The notes beneath the pieces are model-generated. The model made no database searches. It saw only the letters and a list, made by a program, of their open reading frames with translations, and was not told the origin of the DNA. A DNA stretch of 64,000 nt from Loripinus fragilis (Eukaryota; Mollusca; Bivalvia; Lucinida; Lucinidae), in NCBI GenBank assembly GCA_964019695.1, contig OZ026522.1, positions 65,867,811 through 65,931,810 on the forward strand, written 5' to 3'. The position numbers and the translations under genes were made by a program. Within the stretch, counting starts at the first letter, position 1. Each line of letters begins with the position of its first letter. Below are positions 10,592-21,725 of the stretch, piece by piece.

Positions 10592-10871
10592 GTCCTTCAG
10601 ACGAAAAGATTGGCCTAGCTTCTCTCTGAAGTCGCGCATGTACCAACGAAGAACTGGTCGGAAACAAGAAGCGGGACCAGATGGTGTTCTAGAACTTGCA
10701 GATGACTGCCGATATGCTGTTGTTAAACCAAGACAGAAATTCGTCGTTATATGTCACTGTGAGAATCAAAGTTTAGAAAAGGAATTGACAAACCCGTGTC
10801 TTTACGTCTTGTATAAAGTAGAGAAACAAGAAAATAGTACACCTGTTGTGGATTCCCTGTCAAGTGTATAA
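10592..10871 (+). CDS. Possible 3'-terminal coding exon of an unrecognised gene
   Basis: A frame of 93 codons follows a splice-acceptor-like TTCTTATTATAG at 10580-10591 and ends at TAA (10869-10871). The first base completes a codon begun in an upstream exon. The peptide begins SFRRKDWPSFSLKSRMYQRR, is rich in charged residues, and has a central part CRYAVVKPRQKFVVICHCEN. Its base composition is more balanced than its surroundings. An ATG at 10638 could also start a short independent frame of 77 codons. I do not recognise the protein. No upstream partner exon was found and no AATAAA is evident within the next 300 bases. Frames of this length are expected by chance in 64 kb, so the case rests on composition and the acceptor. 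Confidence 0.35.
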
Positions 10872-10927
10872 CATGTTAGGAAAGATAATTTATACGTTAA
10901 AGATTAACATCAGCGGGAATTGCACGA

Positions 10928-10965
10928 AATATGAAACCTGTGCATTTTTACACAGGTTTCATATT
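10928..10965. repeat. Short perfect hairpin
   Basis: ATATGAAACCTGTG and its exact reverse complement CACAGGTTTCATAT are separated by about ten bases. It lies 57 bases after the possible exon stop at 10871. The loop and lack of a U run do not suggest a defined RNA element. Confidence 0.6.
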
Positions 10966-11222
10966 GTAAACCACTTAATTTTCGCGGTATCAAAATTGGG
11001 TGATTTGAAAAGAATGACATATTGGCATAGTTTAATGTTGGCGGTTTCAGCAAGGTCCTTTAAAGTTTTTATGTTCTCATAGGGCTACTTTAAAAAGGAA
11101 CGAATATGTTCCCTATACCAGCATACTAAGGTTGTGTCTCCATTTATTGCTTATTGTGTAGCTGAACTAGAAAATGTATTTGGCGGTCTCATATTTTGGC
11201 GATTATTGTTTTACCGCCGTTA

Positions 11223-11706
11223 TGCCCAGGTCACACATTCACGGATTGGACGCCGGATTAGCCACGGATACGATCCGGCATCATTCGTGGCGATCCGTAT
11301 TGGTCCGTAGATTTCCTTGTTGCATCCGTATTCATACGTAGTAGTACTTGTACATCCTTGACCATCCTTGACAGTTTTTGAACATGTTCAAAATTTGACC
11401 ACGGATCAAACAACCGTAGCACATCCTTACTAAACCGTGTTAGAACGTACTGGTCCGCTGTAGTCCGTATTTAAACCGTACAAGTTCTTACTTATTCGTA
11501 GTCTTAAAGTCGCCAAAGATTTCTACGGTTTAAATACGGGCTATTACGGTAACACCACGTATTGGCTAAGGTTTGCTACGAATTTGTTACGGAACGGTAC
11601 GGTCTCAATAAGTTGCATTACGGATAGGTAGGGATTAGCAAGGTAGTTAACGGTAATGCTACGTAATACCAAGGTTAAATACGGAATAGGTACGGTCCAC
11701 GATGGT
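11223..11706. mobile_element. CCGTA-rich terminal block, left end of a possible 3.2 kb element
   Basis: Starts with ATGCCCAGGTCACACATTCA, exactly matched in inverse at 14408-14433. The first half has many CCGTA/CCGTATT words, the second half their reverse complements (TACGG), so the block can fold back near 11510. Subterminal arrays of a short word are typical of transposase-binding regions in several cut-and-paste superfamilies. Superfamily not identified. Confidence 0.65.
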
Positions 11707-12215
11707 TTATATCGAATTAGCAAGCCCAGGAGATTCAATTTCGTCTTGTGAGACAGAGCTATACTGTTTGCCCTTCCCGTCTTGGGCTACAATTGATAGC
11801 CGTACATGGATGTTTAACCATTTGACTCCTTAATGAGTACTTTGACAAACAGCAAAGACCCAGATGCAATGCCGCAAAATGCTGCATTTCATCAGGATAT
11901 GAACTTTTTGTTAAAGTAAAAATAATCTTTAGGTACATAAAACATCAAAATTTGGAAGATGTGACCTGTGATCTCATATTAATTAGATATAAAAAGAATA
12001 ATTCCATCTTAATTTTATCAAATAAATAAATAAAAATCTGTATGACATTATCCATTGGAACATAAAGGGTTGAAGAACCAAACTTCCATGTGCTGACACA
12101 TACGCATTACTACTCTCCGCTTCTGCAATGTGTTTAAAAGAACCTACACGAGGGTATACATCGACCTCGACGCGAGAAAACATCTGAAGACAGGTTTCTA
12201 GTGATGGAATCCATG

Positions 12216-12350
12216 ACATTTCGTCTAAACCTATTTCGTCTAAAGACATTTCGTCTGAAAGATATTTCGCCGAATACGGCATTTTGTCTACATTTCGTCG
12301 AAAAGTGTCATAATTCGTCTAAAAATGTCTATTGCTTCGTCTAAATTTTG
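12216..12350. repeat. Minisatellite of ATTTCGTCTAAA-type units
   Basis: About eight degenerate units of 12-18 bp containing TTCGTC followed by AAA. An inverted unit (TTCGACGAAATGGG) occurs at 13138-13151, so these may be the two ends of one roughly 0.95 kb sequence. Confidence 0.6.
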
Positions 12351-12819
12351 TTGACACCTATAATGGTAAGGAAAGACAAGTGGTCTACGAAGGCTGATCT
12401 TTATTTGCCAGTGACAAACACATTCTTAACGGTTGCAAGCCGCGGTAGATAACCAACACTTTCATTGGTGCTCTCATCCTGTAATTCTTGATTTAATCAG
12501 ACGTGATGGTGGTTCCAAAGATACAGCGTCCTTTACTCTTGACATAGACACCAGATCTGGTTGGTTTGGCCAATGAATATAGTGTTCAGTTTCTCTTATC
12601 ACCTGATCGTTTTTTTTGTGGTCAAACATCTCTGGCATTTCCTATCTACACACTTCCAGTAAGTATGTTCCTTATAGATACGATCTTTGGAATAATCAAA
12701 GCATTTGTATGCTATTTTAGGATGTCCCTGTTGCTAATATAGAACTGCACTTCTTCCATTTTTGTGATGTAGTGAAATCAATATGGCGGACCACAGGCAG
12801 ATCGTCTAAATACTATAAA

Positions 12820-13022
12820 TTTGGAAATTTTCGCGAGAGTTTTATTTTTGCGAAACTGCGCATATGCGAAGTTTAGTGAAAATAAAACCCTCGCGACATG
12901 GCAATATCACTCTATCGTTTACTGATGTAGGTAAATCGTGCCCTAGTCGCGAATTTTTAACGTCGCAAATATGCCTTTTAACACTATTCGCGAAAATAAA
13001 ATGCTCGCAAAAATTTCCGAAA
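12820..13022. mobile_element. MITE with TTCGCGA-type termini
   Basis: TTGGAAATTTTCGCGAGAG at the left pairs with the reverse complement of the right end (GCTCGCAAAAATTTCCGAA). About 200 bp. The interior carries further TCGCGA/AAATAAAA words. The frame across it is not a gene. Confidence 0.7.
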
Positions 13023-13499
13023 AAAGACAAAATATAACAAAGGTGCGATATAATGTCTAAAATCATTAAGTCTTTTTTCAACGAAAAGGCGTAACAGACA
13101 GTTTTTAGATCAATTGACGTATTAGACGCAGTGTCTATTCGACGAAATGGGTTGAGCTGAAATGTTGTGCGCCCCTCGTGATGAGGCTCAGATAGTCTAA
13201 ACTAGCTTTGTGTTTTTTTTGCATTCTTGGTGATTTGAGTCTCTGTTTTGTTGCCTGCTGATTTTTTTAGAAATAAAGTCCACTTTTAAAATATTTTTTT
13301 TCAGGAATTCCACCAGTGTCAAACAGTTTGGATCTAGAGCAGGCCTAACATTTTGGTGACATAAACATGTTACATCGATCTTAATGCTTCTACATCATTT
13401 ACCCTATTGCCCTGGCCCAGTACTTTTACAGACGACCACCACCAGAACACGTACACACACGTTTGGGGTGTACTCTGATATTTATATGTACACATAGGC

Positions 13500-13740
13500 T
13501 TGACCATCATTTGGGCGTCAATATTTTGAATTTGGATAATTTTGGAGATTTTAAGAAAAATGAATATTTTGGGGTGTGTGAATTTTTGTGTGGATAGTGT
13601 TGGGGGTCACCACTATTTTTGTGGGTCATATTAAGGTCTATTAAAAGTAAAGATTCTGAATTGGAATAATATTTTAGGATATGCTAAAATAACAAATATT
13701 TTTGGGGTATGCCTGAAGGGATTGGTATTTTTTAGGGTAA
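13500..13740 (+). repeat. Degenerate TTTTGGGG-rich repeats
   Basis: Variants of ATATTTTGGGGTGTG recur five or six times with irregular spacing, and several are followed by a short AT tract. Too diverged to set a period. No coding signal. Confidence 0.4.
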
Positions 13741-14039
13741 ACAGTAGATTCAAGAGCCGAGCCTATGCAGCAAGAAAACTCGAGAATACCCCCTGAATCA
13801 ATACTATTTGTGACTGAAATGGAACGGTTCAGACCCCGCTCAAACTGATATGATGCAGTCTGATCAGGTTCTTATCTGCTTACCACTCAACACTGACAGT
13901 TTATAATCACAATCATCTCTTAACACAATTTGTCCAAATCGCCAAGGACTAATTTTGTTTCTACATTCAGTAAAAGTTATAAAACAAGAGGATCACGTTA
14001 CCCTGGATCACTCATCTGAATTTTCAAGCCCTGACGGCA

Positions 14040-14433
14040 GTTTTGTATGTACGGACTGGTTATCGGGTTAGGTCCGTGGCGGTTCGTATTAACCCGCTTC
14101 AGACCCTTCTTATCCGTACTAACCCTTACTTGCACCGTAGCAAACCGTTCTTCATCCGCAGTGCACACGCCTTGACACGTGTCGTTCCGTATTTAACCGT
14201 GTCATTCTCGTATTAAACCGTGGCATTCCGTACTAGACCGTAACAAACCGTATCAATCATGTCACCAAACGGCTCCTTTTCTATCTTATCCTTGGTAGAT
14301 ACGTCGAAACCCGTAGCCACACCGTTGTGCATCCGTATCGAACTACGGAAAATGGCATTTCCGGGGTCATCCGTGAGATTTGATCCGTAGTGGAACCGGC
14401 GTGGTGATCCGTGAATGTGTGACCTGGGCATTA
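14040..14433. mobile_element. CCGTA-rich terminal block, right end of a possible 3.2 kb element
   Basis: Ends TCCGTGAATGTGTGACCTGGG then CAT, the inverse of 11223-11245. Inside are repeated CCGTA, ACCGTG and AACCGTA words. Whether it and 11223-11706 bound one insertion is unsure because clear flanking target duplications were not found. Confidence 0.6.
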
Positions 14434-15352
14434 GCGCCAAATTAAAATACCCACCTAATATAAGCGTTTTGCAGTATTTTGTACCTTTCCCGTGATAGCA
14501 TATTATTAGAACGACCGCATACATATTGGCGTAGCACCTATTACGCAGGTTACGCACGTGCCTAATAAAGATAATAACACCAAGAGAGGTCACTTAATGT
14601 GATAAAAGGGATTTTCCATACTATAAGGAACTGCTTATAAATGACAAAATTCGCTCCCTCTGGTAGCAAATTTTCCCTTTAAGAGAAGGTTTCATTTAAA
14701 AGGGGACGCAATGGAAGATGATTATTGCTTGATCCAGTAGTCTCCCTTTGATTAGCGTAACTTTTTCAGCGTTCTGGCTACTCCGTTGACACATATTAAT
14801 AAGCTTAATGTAGCTCAAACCTGAATGTATTGACAACTCAGAGTAATTGGAATCTCACCCTAGTCGGGTAAGTCTTCCATGTCTCAAATTATAAGAGTGC
14901 GTATTTGAAAATTAGTGTTAAACCTGTGTTTTGAGTACTACTAACGGCCGTCTCAAAAAGACGGTTCGTTTTAGCAGCCAGTCCACAGGTTTAAACTGAT
15001 GGATAAGAAAATAATCGTATTTTACTGTCAAAAATCGCTTATCTTACCCTATGGAAATATGAGCTCAGTGGGTAGATAAGGGATAAACCATGCGGCCAGC
15101 ACAGACTGGTTGGATGCCAAGGCGAATCAGTCACTGCTGGATGCACTTATTATTTTCTTAGCTTTATCATACACTAGCTCACTCAAAAGGATACAATCGT
15201 TAAATAGGTTCGAACATGTATAGCTGCATTAGAAATTTGACGAATGTATATTGTTTTAACATATGGCTCAAATGTGTGATTGTTTTAATAAAAAAAATAA
15301 TATCTTCAGTAGTTTGTGTTTTTCTGTGAAACCTTTGTGTAAGCCATATATA
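14434..15352. other. Unassigned intergenic stretch
   Basis: Only a short GTCTCAAAAAGAC hairpin near 14950 and a weak relative of the R-family core near 15095-15140. No gene-like segment seen. Confidence 0.45.
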
Positions 15353-16402
15353 CACTGAACCGAAGTTCTAAGTAGCCACTTTTCAATTTGTGTTTTTTAA
15401 CTAATGCTTAGTGATATTGAAATGAATTTTTGCCCAAGTATGTGCATTGTTATGGACTAAAGATAAGCGGCGTTTTGGAAGAGTTTTCTATCACAGTACG
15501 ATTTTTGGGTTCAAAAATGCAAAAATCACTTTTTTGAAGAAATAAGCGTTTTGAGTGCAGTATTTGTCGAAATCAAGTACAGGTGATTACAAACCTGACT
15601 AGTCGACTTGAAAAACACCAAACACTTGACATTTTGCTTATGACAGTTTTTTTATGAATTTTTAAAAATTGATGAATTTCCGATTTTTCTGAATTTTTCA
15701 GAAATCATCAGCTGCACATACTAAAATCATTGTATGCGTTTTATTTTATGTTAATATGTTTGATAAAACACCATGCAACTTGATGAGCCCCTTTTCTAAC
15801 GATATTTTTTACTAATTTGGTATCCACTTCGGTCTTTAACGTGAAACTTTAAAGGTCATTTAAATGGCACTTGTGAAAGATTTCTTTTAATTTATAAACA
15901 GAACAGTGACGCCAACTCATAATGAAAAACCCCTGAAAATTGCACTGCTGTGCCGCAGATAATAAAGCGTACAGAGCAATGCAAAGTGAGTATGCAAACT
16001 GCATGGTTAAGCTAAAATCCTTTGGTTAAATTGTTGACCGTGGCCGTCTTTATGTTAACGTAGACGAGAAATGGAGTGTTCAATTGTCAAAAAAAAACTT
16101 TTGATGCCTTTCATCTTATATCACAGCTGTTATAAACATCTTCAAACTAATTAAAATATAAACGGATAACGTATCTGATGAATAGTTTATATCAAACTAA
16201 AAGTGTGACTTTTTGAAATGAGGGTACCTTTACTCGGACCTCCTCTGTGCACGATCTACCAGTCATATTGAAATAACATAACTTGCAGAGTCTTGACAAA
16301 GCCTTGGACCTTTTTATAGAATTTAAATTTTGTGCGAGCGATTTTTACTTTCTGAACGGGAGCGAAAATTGTATGGTGGCTACTTATAACTTCGGTTCAG
16401 TG
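15353..16402. mobile_element. TA-flanked TIR element, CACTGAACCGAA family, copy 1
   Basis: 1050 bp between TA dinucleotides. The ends CACTGAACCGAAGTTCTAAG and its inverse agree at all but one of about 28 positions. The interior aligns with 54050-55086 along its length, for example GCCCAAGTATG, AAGCGTTTTGAGTGCAGT and ACACCATGCAACTTGATGAG. There is no transposase frame, so it is a non-autonomous Tc1/mariner-like element. Confidence 0.88.
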
Positions 16403-16593
16403 TATATGTACAGCGTAATAGTTTTCAGCTGAATACATATAAACATTGGGTAGATGCAGTTGCCACATTGTAGTAACAGAAATATGCTGAGACCAAATTC
16501 TAATCGGTCACCATACACTTTTTACGCCAGTTCAGGCAGTAAAAAATAGGGCATATATAATTCATGCTTTTATAAACAAAGCAAAAATAGTAA

Positions 16594-16692
16594 ATGAGTA
16601 TGATCAGGAAATACCACAATCACAAACTGCAGACAAACCCGTGGCATCGTGGGGAAGAGCCATGCAACAATCACGTGTCACCAGAAAGACCC
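16594..16692 (-). mobile_element. Family B, short 3' fragment
   Basis: Reverse complement of the last hundred bases of family B, from the ACTCATTTACTATTTTTGC end (plus-strand start GAGTATGATCAGGAAATACC) inwards. A severely 5'-truncated copy. Confidence 0.75.
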
Positions 16693-17418
16693 TGCAAGTT
16701 ATTTCATTTAAAATTGGCGTGTGCTTATTGCACAGACGAAGTAAGAGTAAAGGTATACCCCCATTTCAAAAAGTCTTACTTTTTCTACGATACAAAATAT
16801 TCCACAGAGACGTTACCGATCTATATTTTTGTTTGTTTGAAGATGTTACTGACTACTGTGATATTTTAAGAAGAAAAAAGTTATGTTTCGATAGGACTCT
16901 TCTTTTTGCTACACAATAACATACAAAAAAACATTATTAGCAGCTTAATCATAAACATTCAGCTTGAATGTTGCAATTTACAAGCACAATCTGCACTGCT
17001 CTGTACGCTTTACTATCAGCGACATGGCATTGAAATTTTGAGCTAATATTCATTAGCACTAGACGTCACCATTCTTATTTGAAATTCGAAAAAAAAACAA
17101 CAACACAATGCGATCAAATTGAGTTTAAACATCACATTGAAACCGGAAGTTTAAAGCAGTTGTGAAAATTTTATCTTCAAAAATGGACTAATGAAGTTCT
17201 ATTACGTTTGGCATGCAGTGCTCAAATAAAATAAAGTGTAATTATTCATTTTAGCATGAGCATCTGATCAATTTCAAAAATCTGGAAAAACCTCGAAAAT
17301 GCAATAATTTTAAAAATGCTTAAAATCTACCCTAAGCAAAATTTCAATTGCTTGGTATTTTTCAAGTCGGTTAGACCCGTTCGTAACCACCTACACTTCA
17401 ATTTCATAAAAAAAACTA
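16693..17418. other. AT-rich stretch with a faint inverted relative of the 1.05 kb family
   Basis: GCTCTGTACGCTTTACTATC near 17000 is an inverse match to GATAATAAAGCGTACAGAGC near 15958. The rest is too diverged to delimit. No gene recognised. Confidence 0.4.
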
Positions 17419-17420
17419 GA

Positions 17421-18797
17421 AATGTGTCCATAGGACACGGATACCCCCGCTATTGCCAAATTAGCATCAAAAGGGAATTGTCATTAACAAAGGGCAATAA
17501 CTCCTGAAGGCATGATGTGATATGGGCCATTCTGAAATTTGAAGACATTATAGTACTTAATAATTGGTTGGTTTTGTTGCTTTACGTCCCAAGTCAACAT
17601 CTATGGTTATTGCGGGATGGTCAGTTCACCTAACCACACTTTTTTCCTGGGCAAACTTGAACAAGCGGTTAACTAGTAATTCGTGCACATACTTTCGCTT
17701 GTAACTGACAACAACCATTCTTGAATGAATCAGCGGAAGGGAGGAGAATGACCGTAGAAATTATTTCATGATCAATCTCCACAAAGTATGGGACCGGGCC
17801 GGGATCGAACTCGCGACCATGGTACTTAATAATGTGACCAAGTTTCATAGAATTATAATCAAAACTATTCATCTTAGAGAGCAGACGTCTTTTCAACCGA
17901 TAATTTTTCATAAACTAAGAGCATAACTCCTTAAAGCATAGTGCCATATAGACCATTAACAAACTTGAAGAAGACATCTTGGTACTAAACAGTGTGACCA
18001 AGTTTCATAAAATTCTGATCAAAACTATTCACCTTAGAGAGCGGACATCATTTAAACGGTGAATTTTAATAAACAAAGGGCCACAACTGCTGAAAGCATG
18101 GTGCGATATGAACCATTATCGAACTTGAAGAATACATCATGGTATTAAACAATGTGACCAAGTTTCATAAAATTTTGAACAAAAGTATTCGACTTAGAGA
18201 GTGAACATCATTTAAAGCGGTGACTTTTCATAAACAAAGTGCCATAAATGCTGAAAGCATAGTGCGATATGGACCATTATTAAACTTGAAGAAGACATCA
18301 TGGTATTGAACAATGTGACCAAGTTTCATAAAATTTTGATCAAAAATAAAAATTCGACTTAGAGAGCGGACATCGTATCAAATGGTGAATTTTCATAAAC
18401 AGAGGGCCATAACTACTTAAAGCATGATGCGATATGGACCATTATCGACATTGAAGAAGACATCTTGGTACTAAACAATGTGACCAAGTTTCATAAAATT
18501 CTGATCAAAACTATTTGACTTAGAGAGCGGACATCGTTTCAAATGGTAAATTTTCATTAACAAAGGGCCATAACTACTGAAAGTATGGTGCGATATGGAC
18601 CATTATCGAACTTGAAGAAAACATCATGGTACTAAACAATGTGAACAAGTTTCATAAAATTCTGATAAAAAGTATACAAGTTAAAGAGCGGAAGTCGTTT
18701 GGACAGACGTACGTACGTATGTACGTACGTAATTACGTACGCACGGACAGACAGGGTAACACTTAATGCCCCGGCCATTGTCATGGCGGGGGCATAA
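17421..18797 (+). mobile_element. Pearl-like (Helitron-associated type) element, complete
   Basis: Structure in order: a 5' hairpin GTGTCCATAGGACAC (17424-17438); six core repeats of about 160 bp starting near 17490, 17917, 18076, 18236, 18401 and 18562, each with GGCCATAACT, GATATGGACCATTAT, GTGACCAAGTTTCATAAAAT and TTAGAGAGCGGACATC; a GTAC/ACGG microsatellite (18700-18752); and a 3' hairpin ATGCCCCGGCCAT/ATGGCGGGGGCAT (18766-18795). This order (5' region, 160-bp core array, ACGG-like microsatellite, short 3' region) is that of bivalve pearl elements, later linked to Helitrons. The first core copy is split by a SINE. Non-coding. Confidence 0.75.
17565..17821 (-). mobile_element. tRNA-derived SINE, 5'-truncated, with 12-bp target duplication
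   Basis: Flanked by GTACTTAATAAT on both sides (17553-17564 and 17822-17833). On the minus strand it starts within a tRNA-like head with a B box GAGTTCGATCCCGG, but the A box is missing, so it is 5'-truncated. It ends GGGACGTAAAGCAACAAAAC. That 3' end is shared with the SINE at 62649-62851. The frame over it is an accident of SINE sequence. Confidence 0.85.
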
Positions 18798-19874
18798 AAA
18801 CAACACACAAAACTTTTTTTCTTCGAAAAAGTAGATTTTTGCATTTTTAACCTGAAAACTTTGGAGTAAAAGACAACTGTTCCAAAACACCACAAATTGT
18901 TTTCCCCATTAAAATGCACAAATTAAGACAACAATTAATTTTTATTTTATTAGCGATTGGTTGGAAATAATGAGTTCGAAAAGTAGCCGATTAGAACTGG
19001 TTTCAGGTTGAAACGTTACCAACAAATTCAGAAAAGTATGTTCGCCACTCCTTGACGTTAATGAAATTGTATACAGATGACAAACAGGCCAACTTTGAAC
19101 CCTCTTGGCCCTTTTTAACTGAGTGGCAGTACTTTCGTTTTGGTCATTTCCCTAATAATGGGTTCTTGCTATACAGCATCAAATTTGAACAACCAAAAGT
19201 GTACTTTACATATCATTATTATGTCCATATGCAAAACTATAACATGTGTGCAATCGGATAGTGTACACACACCAAGTCAATCGAGTGATTCATTGCCGAT
19301 ACACGTGAAAGCTTCAGTTCTCGAAGTATATTCATATAGCTTGGCATGCGTGACTCCAAAGATAATCACCACAGTTTTCTTTGCTGCTCTCCTCATTAGC
19401 TCATAATTTGAAATAGAGTTTCGATAAGTAACTTCGATTTGCTTAAAAAAATAACCAATTTTTCAGAAGTTGAAATCTGATACAAAAAACCTGCAAAAAT
19501 AATCCAATTTTTTTGCTCATTGTAACTAAATATATTGTTATTGTAAGCGGAGACAAAAAAGTATACATTTGTAACAAACACGCAAACATGCATAGGGCAT
19601 GTAAATAATAATAACAAAAATCGGTATCTATACAAAATTTGAAAAAAAACTGTACATATAAGGCAAGTCATCTAGATCTGTAGATATCTTTAGGTAGAGT
19701 GTAAAGCTAAATCAATAACATCCACCTGATTATTGTCATAACATCTTCAACAAGAGGAGCACAACTATATAGTAAACATTGTAATACTTACAATTTATCT
19801 AGTATACAATTTCGAGCTAAATCTTATATACCAAATTATATTAAAAAGAGTAGTAAAAATTTTCTATTTATAAA
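18798..19874. other. AT-rich stretch, nothing recognised
   Basis: Short overlapping frames near 19050-19400 have no family features and no good splice sites. No repeat structure seen. Confidence 0.5.
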
Positions 19875-20600
19875 CATTTGTCAATACCATTTCTATGAAA
19901 AATTGCTACTGATAACATTTTGTCAATCAATTTCAACGGATAACTGTTATTGACAAACATTTGTCAATAGCCACTTCAACGAATGTTACATTGCATTGGG
20001 AACGATTGTCAATAGCCACTTTAGCAGATATTCGTTTAAATGACTATTGTCCAACGTTTGTCAGTAGCATTTATTCGTGGAAATGCTATTGACAAACGTT
20101 TGTCAGTAGCTATCGTTGTTTGAAAAGGCAATTGATAAACGTTATTCGTGTAAATAGCTATTGGCTAACGTTTGTAAGTAGCAGTTACTCATAGTTCCCA
20201 CTCAACCAATAGTTACTTCCCTTTGATAAAATGGTCAGCCATGCTGTAGGTCAAAAATCAATAGACCACATAGTGGAAAAATAGAAAATCTTTTTTTTTT
20301 ACTTACCCAGACTATTTTTTCATGTTAAACCAAACATGTTTATTTTTGAATTCCATTTTTGCATAGATTATTGCAACTGTCACGGCACAAAGATGCACAG
20401 GTTTTTAGAAAAATAGGTATTTCTATTTTTTGCCTATTTGTCTTATTGATTTTTGACCATCAAGATGGCTGACCTATATTCCAAAGGGAAGTAACTTTCG
20501 TTTGAGTCGGAACTATCAATTGAAATGACAATTGACAAACGTTTGTCAGTAACAGTTATTCGTGGAAATGGCTTTTTATTTGCAAACGTTTGTAATGGCG
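19875..20600. repeat. Array of TGACAAACGTTTGTCA-type palindromic words
   Basis: ATTGACAAACGTTTGTCAGT and variants, followed by TATTCGTGGAAAT, recur about eight times at irregular 40-75 bp spacing from 19875 to 20195 and again from 20525 to 20600. The word is itself a palindrome. The array is split by the element at 20199-20517. Confidence 0.7.
20199..20517. mobile_element. MITE inserted in the TTTGTCA array
   Basis: Long imperfect TIRs: GTTCCCACTCAACC...AGTTACTTCCCTTT at the left and its inverse AAAGGGAAGTAACT...GAGTCGGAAC at the right, followed inward by GGTCAGCCAT and GGTCAAAAATCAAT on both arms. About 320 bp, no coding. Confidence 0.75.
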
Positions 20601-21091
20601 TAAAACAGTCTGTTAGATATAAACAAACTGGCATCAACGTGCTTAGACTATGTATAAACGCTGCACGCTGTGTGTGTGTGGAGGTTCGGGGGCATTTACC
20701 ATATACAGTGAAGGCCCCTAATACTGCGCACTTAAGCAATTTAACCTCCGTTGGATATAATAAGAAAGAAACAAACTTGAAAAAAATCTCAATTTGATAA
20801 AGCAATCACTATACTATACTTTATTTACACAAAGTTCGAAATGAAAAATATTTTCTTGATCTCTAGCAACTTTGATTTGACATGCACAACTCCCCTGTTT
20901 TAATATAACAAAAGTAGTCCCCTAACATTGCGCACTTTGTGCAAAAAAATAATAATTTGCAATGTAGGTAGGGACGTTTCAAAAAGAGTGGTCTCAGTTT
21001 CAGAGTCTGTCTGGAAGGGGTGTTTCATCGTTAAACCTTGGATGGGATTCATACATATATATACCTATCTGGAAAGGGGTTTATGCACAGT

Positions 21092-21350
21092 ATCACACCG
21101 GATAGGCGGCAATAGAAAACACTCTTAACAATCGACGAACGCGTATCAAAAATCGCTTTTAACAAATACAAATAATCTATTCAGCATTAAACATCAGTAC
21201 AATGTTTATAGCCATTTAAACAACATATACAGTGTAAACAGTGTTGTGTCAGGCGACAAATGACATTCGAAAACTCTGTTTCTAACGATTGTTGATCTAC
21301 GTTCCTTGATATTATTAACGTTTTCGATTGCCGCCTATCCGGTGTGATTA
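21092..21350. mobile_element. Short TIR element, TCACACCGGATAGG family
   Basis: TCACACCGGATAGGCGGCAA (21092-21111) pairs with the inverse TTGCCGCCTATCCGGTGTGA on the right, and GAAAAC/GTTTTC extends the match. About 260 bp. Nearby TCTGGAAAGGGG words at 21006, 21067 and 22135 may belong to a wider repeat. Confidence 0.75.
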
Positions 21351-21725
21351 TGTCTGTCTGGAAAAGAGCAAAGAACAAGGATAGCATTCATTAATGGTTT
21401 GAAGCCCCTGTAGTATTTCATAAATCGCAGACGTAAAAGAAGCACTGTTTGTATAAACTGCCCCATTCAATGCTCCATTTCCATGTTATAGCACAACTAT
21501 CAATGAATGCTTGATAGACTTAAAATTTATGAAATGTTATGTTTCTAAAAATAGCCACATAAAAAGTAATAACTTTTAAACAAGCATTAACTAACGTTGG
21601 GAATTAACTAAAAATGACACTGTGGGCGAGAAAAAAGTCATGCAAATGGACACTTAAAGCAGTTAAAGGGTTCTTGCGAGGCCACTTTGTTTGTAGTGTG
21701 TCTTATGCATTTTCGGAGAGGCAAA

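Noticed and set aside
17669..17911. 80-codon minus frame with HGREFDPGPVPYF
   Set aside because: Translation of the SINE tRNA-like head and body. The same type of peptide is a known annotation artefact of SINEs.
18700..18752. Stand-alone GTAC microsatellite
   Set aside because: It is the microsatellite part of the pearl-like element and is described there.
20443..20805. 120-codon minus frame
   Set aside because: Crosses a MITE arm and the TTTGTCA array, so it is a repeat shadow. The opposite strand has an equally open frame.
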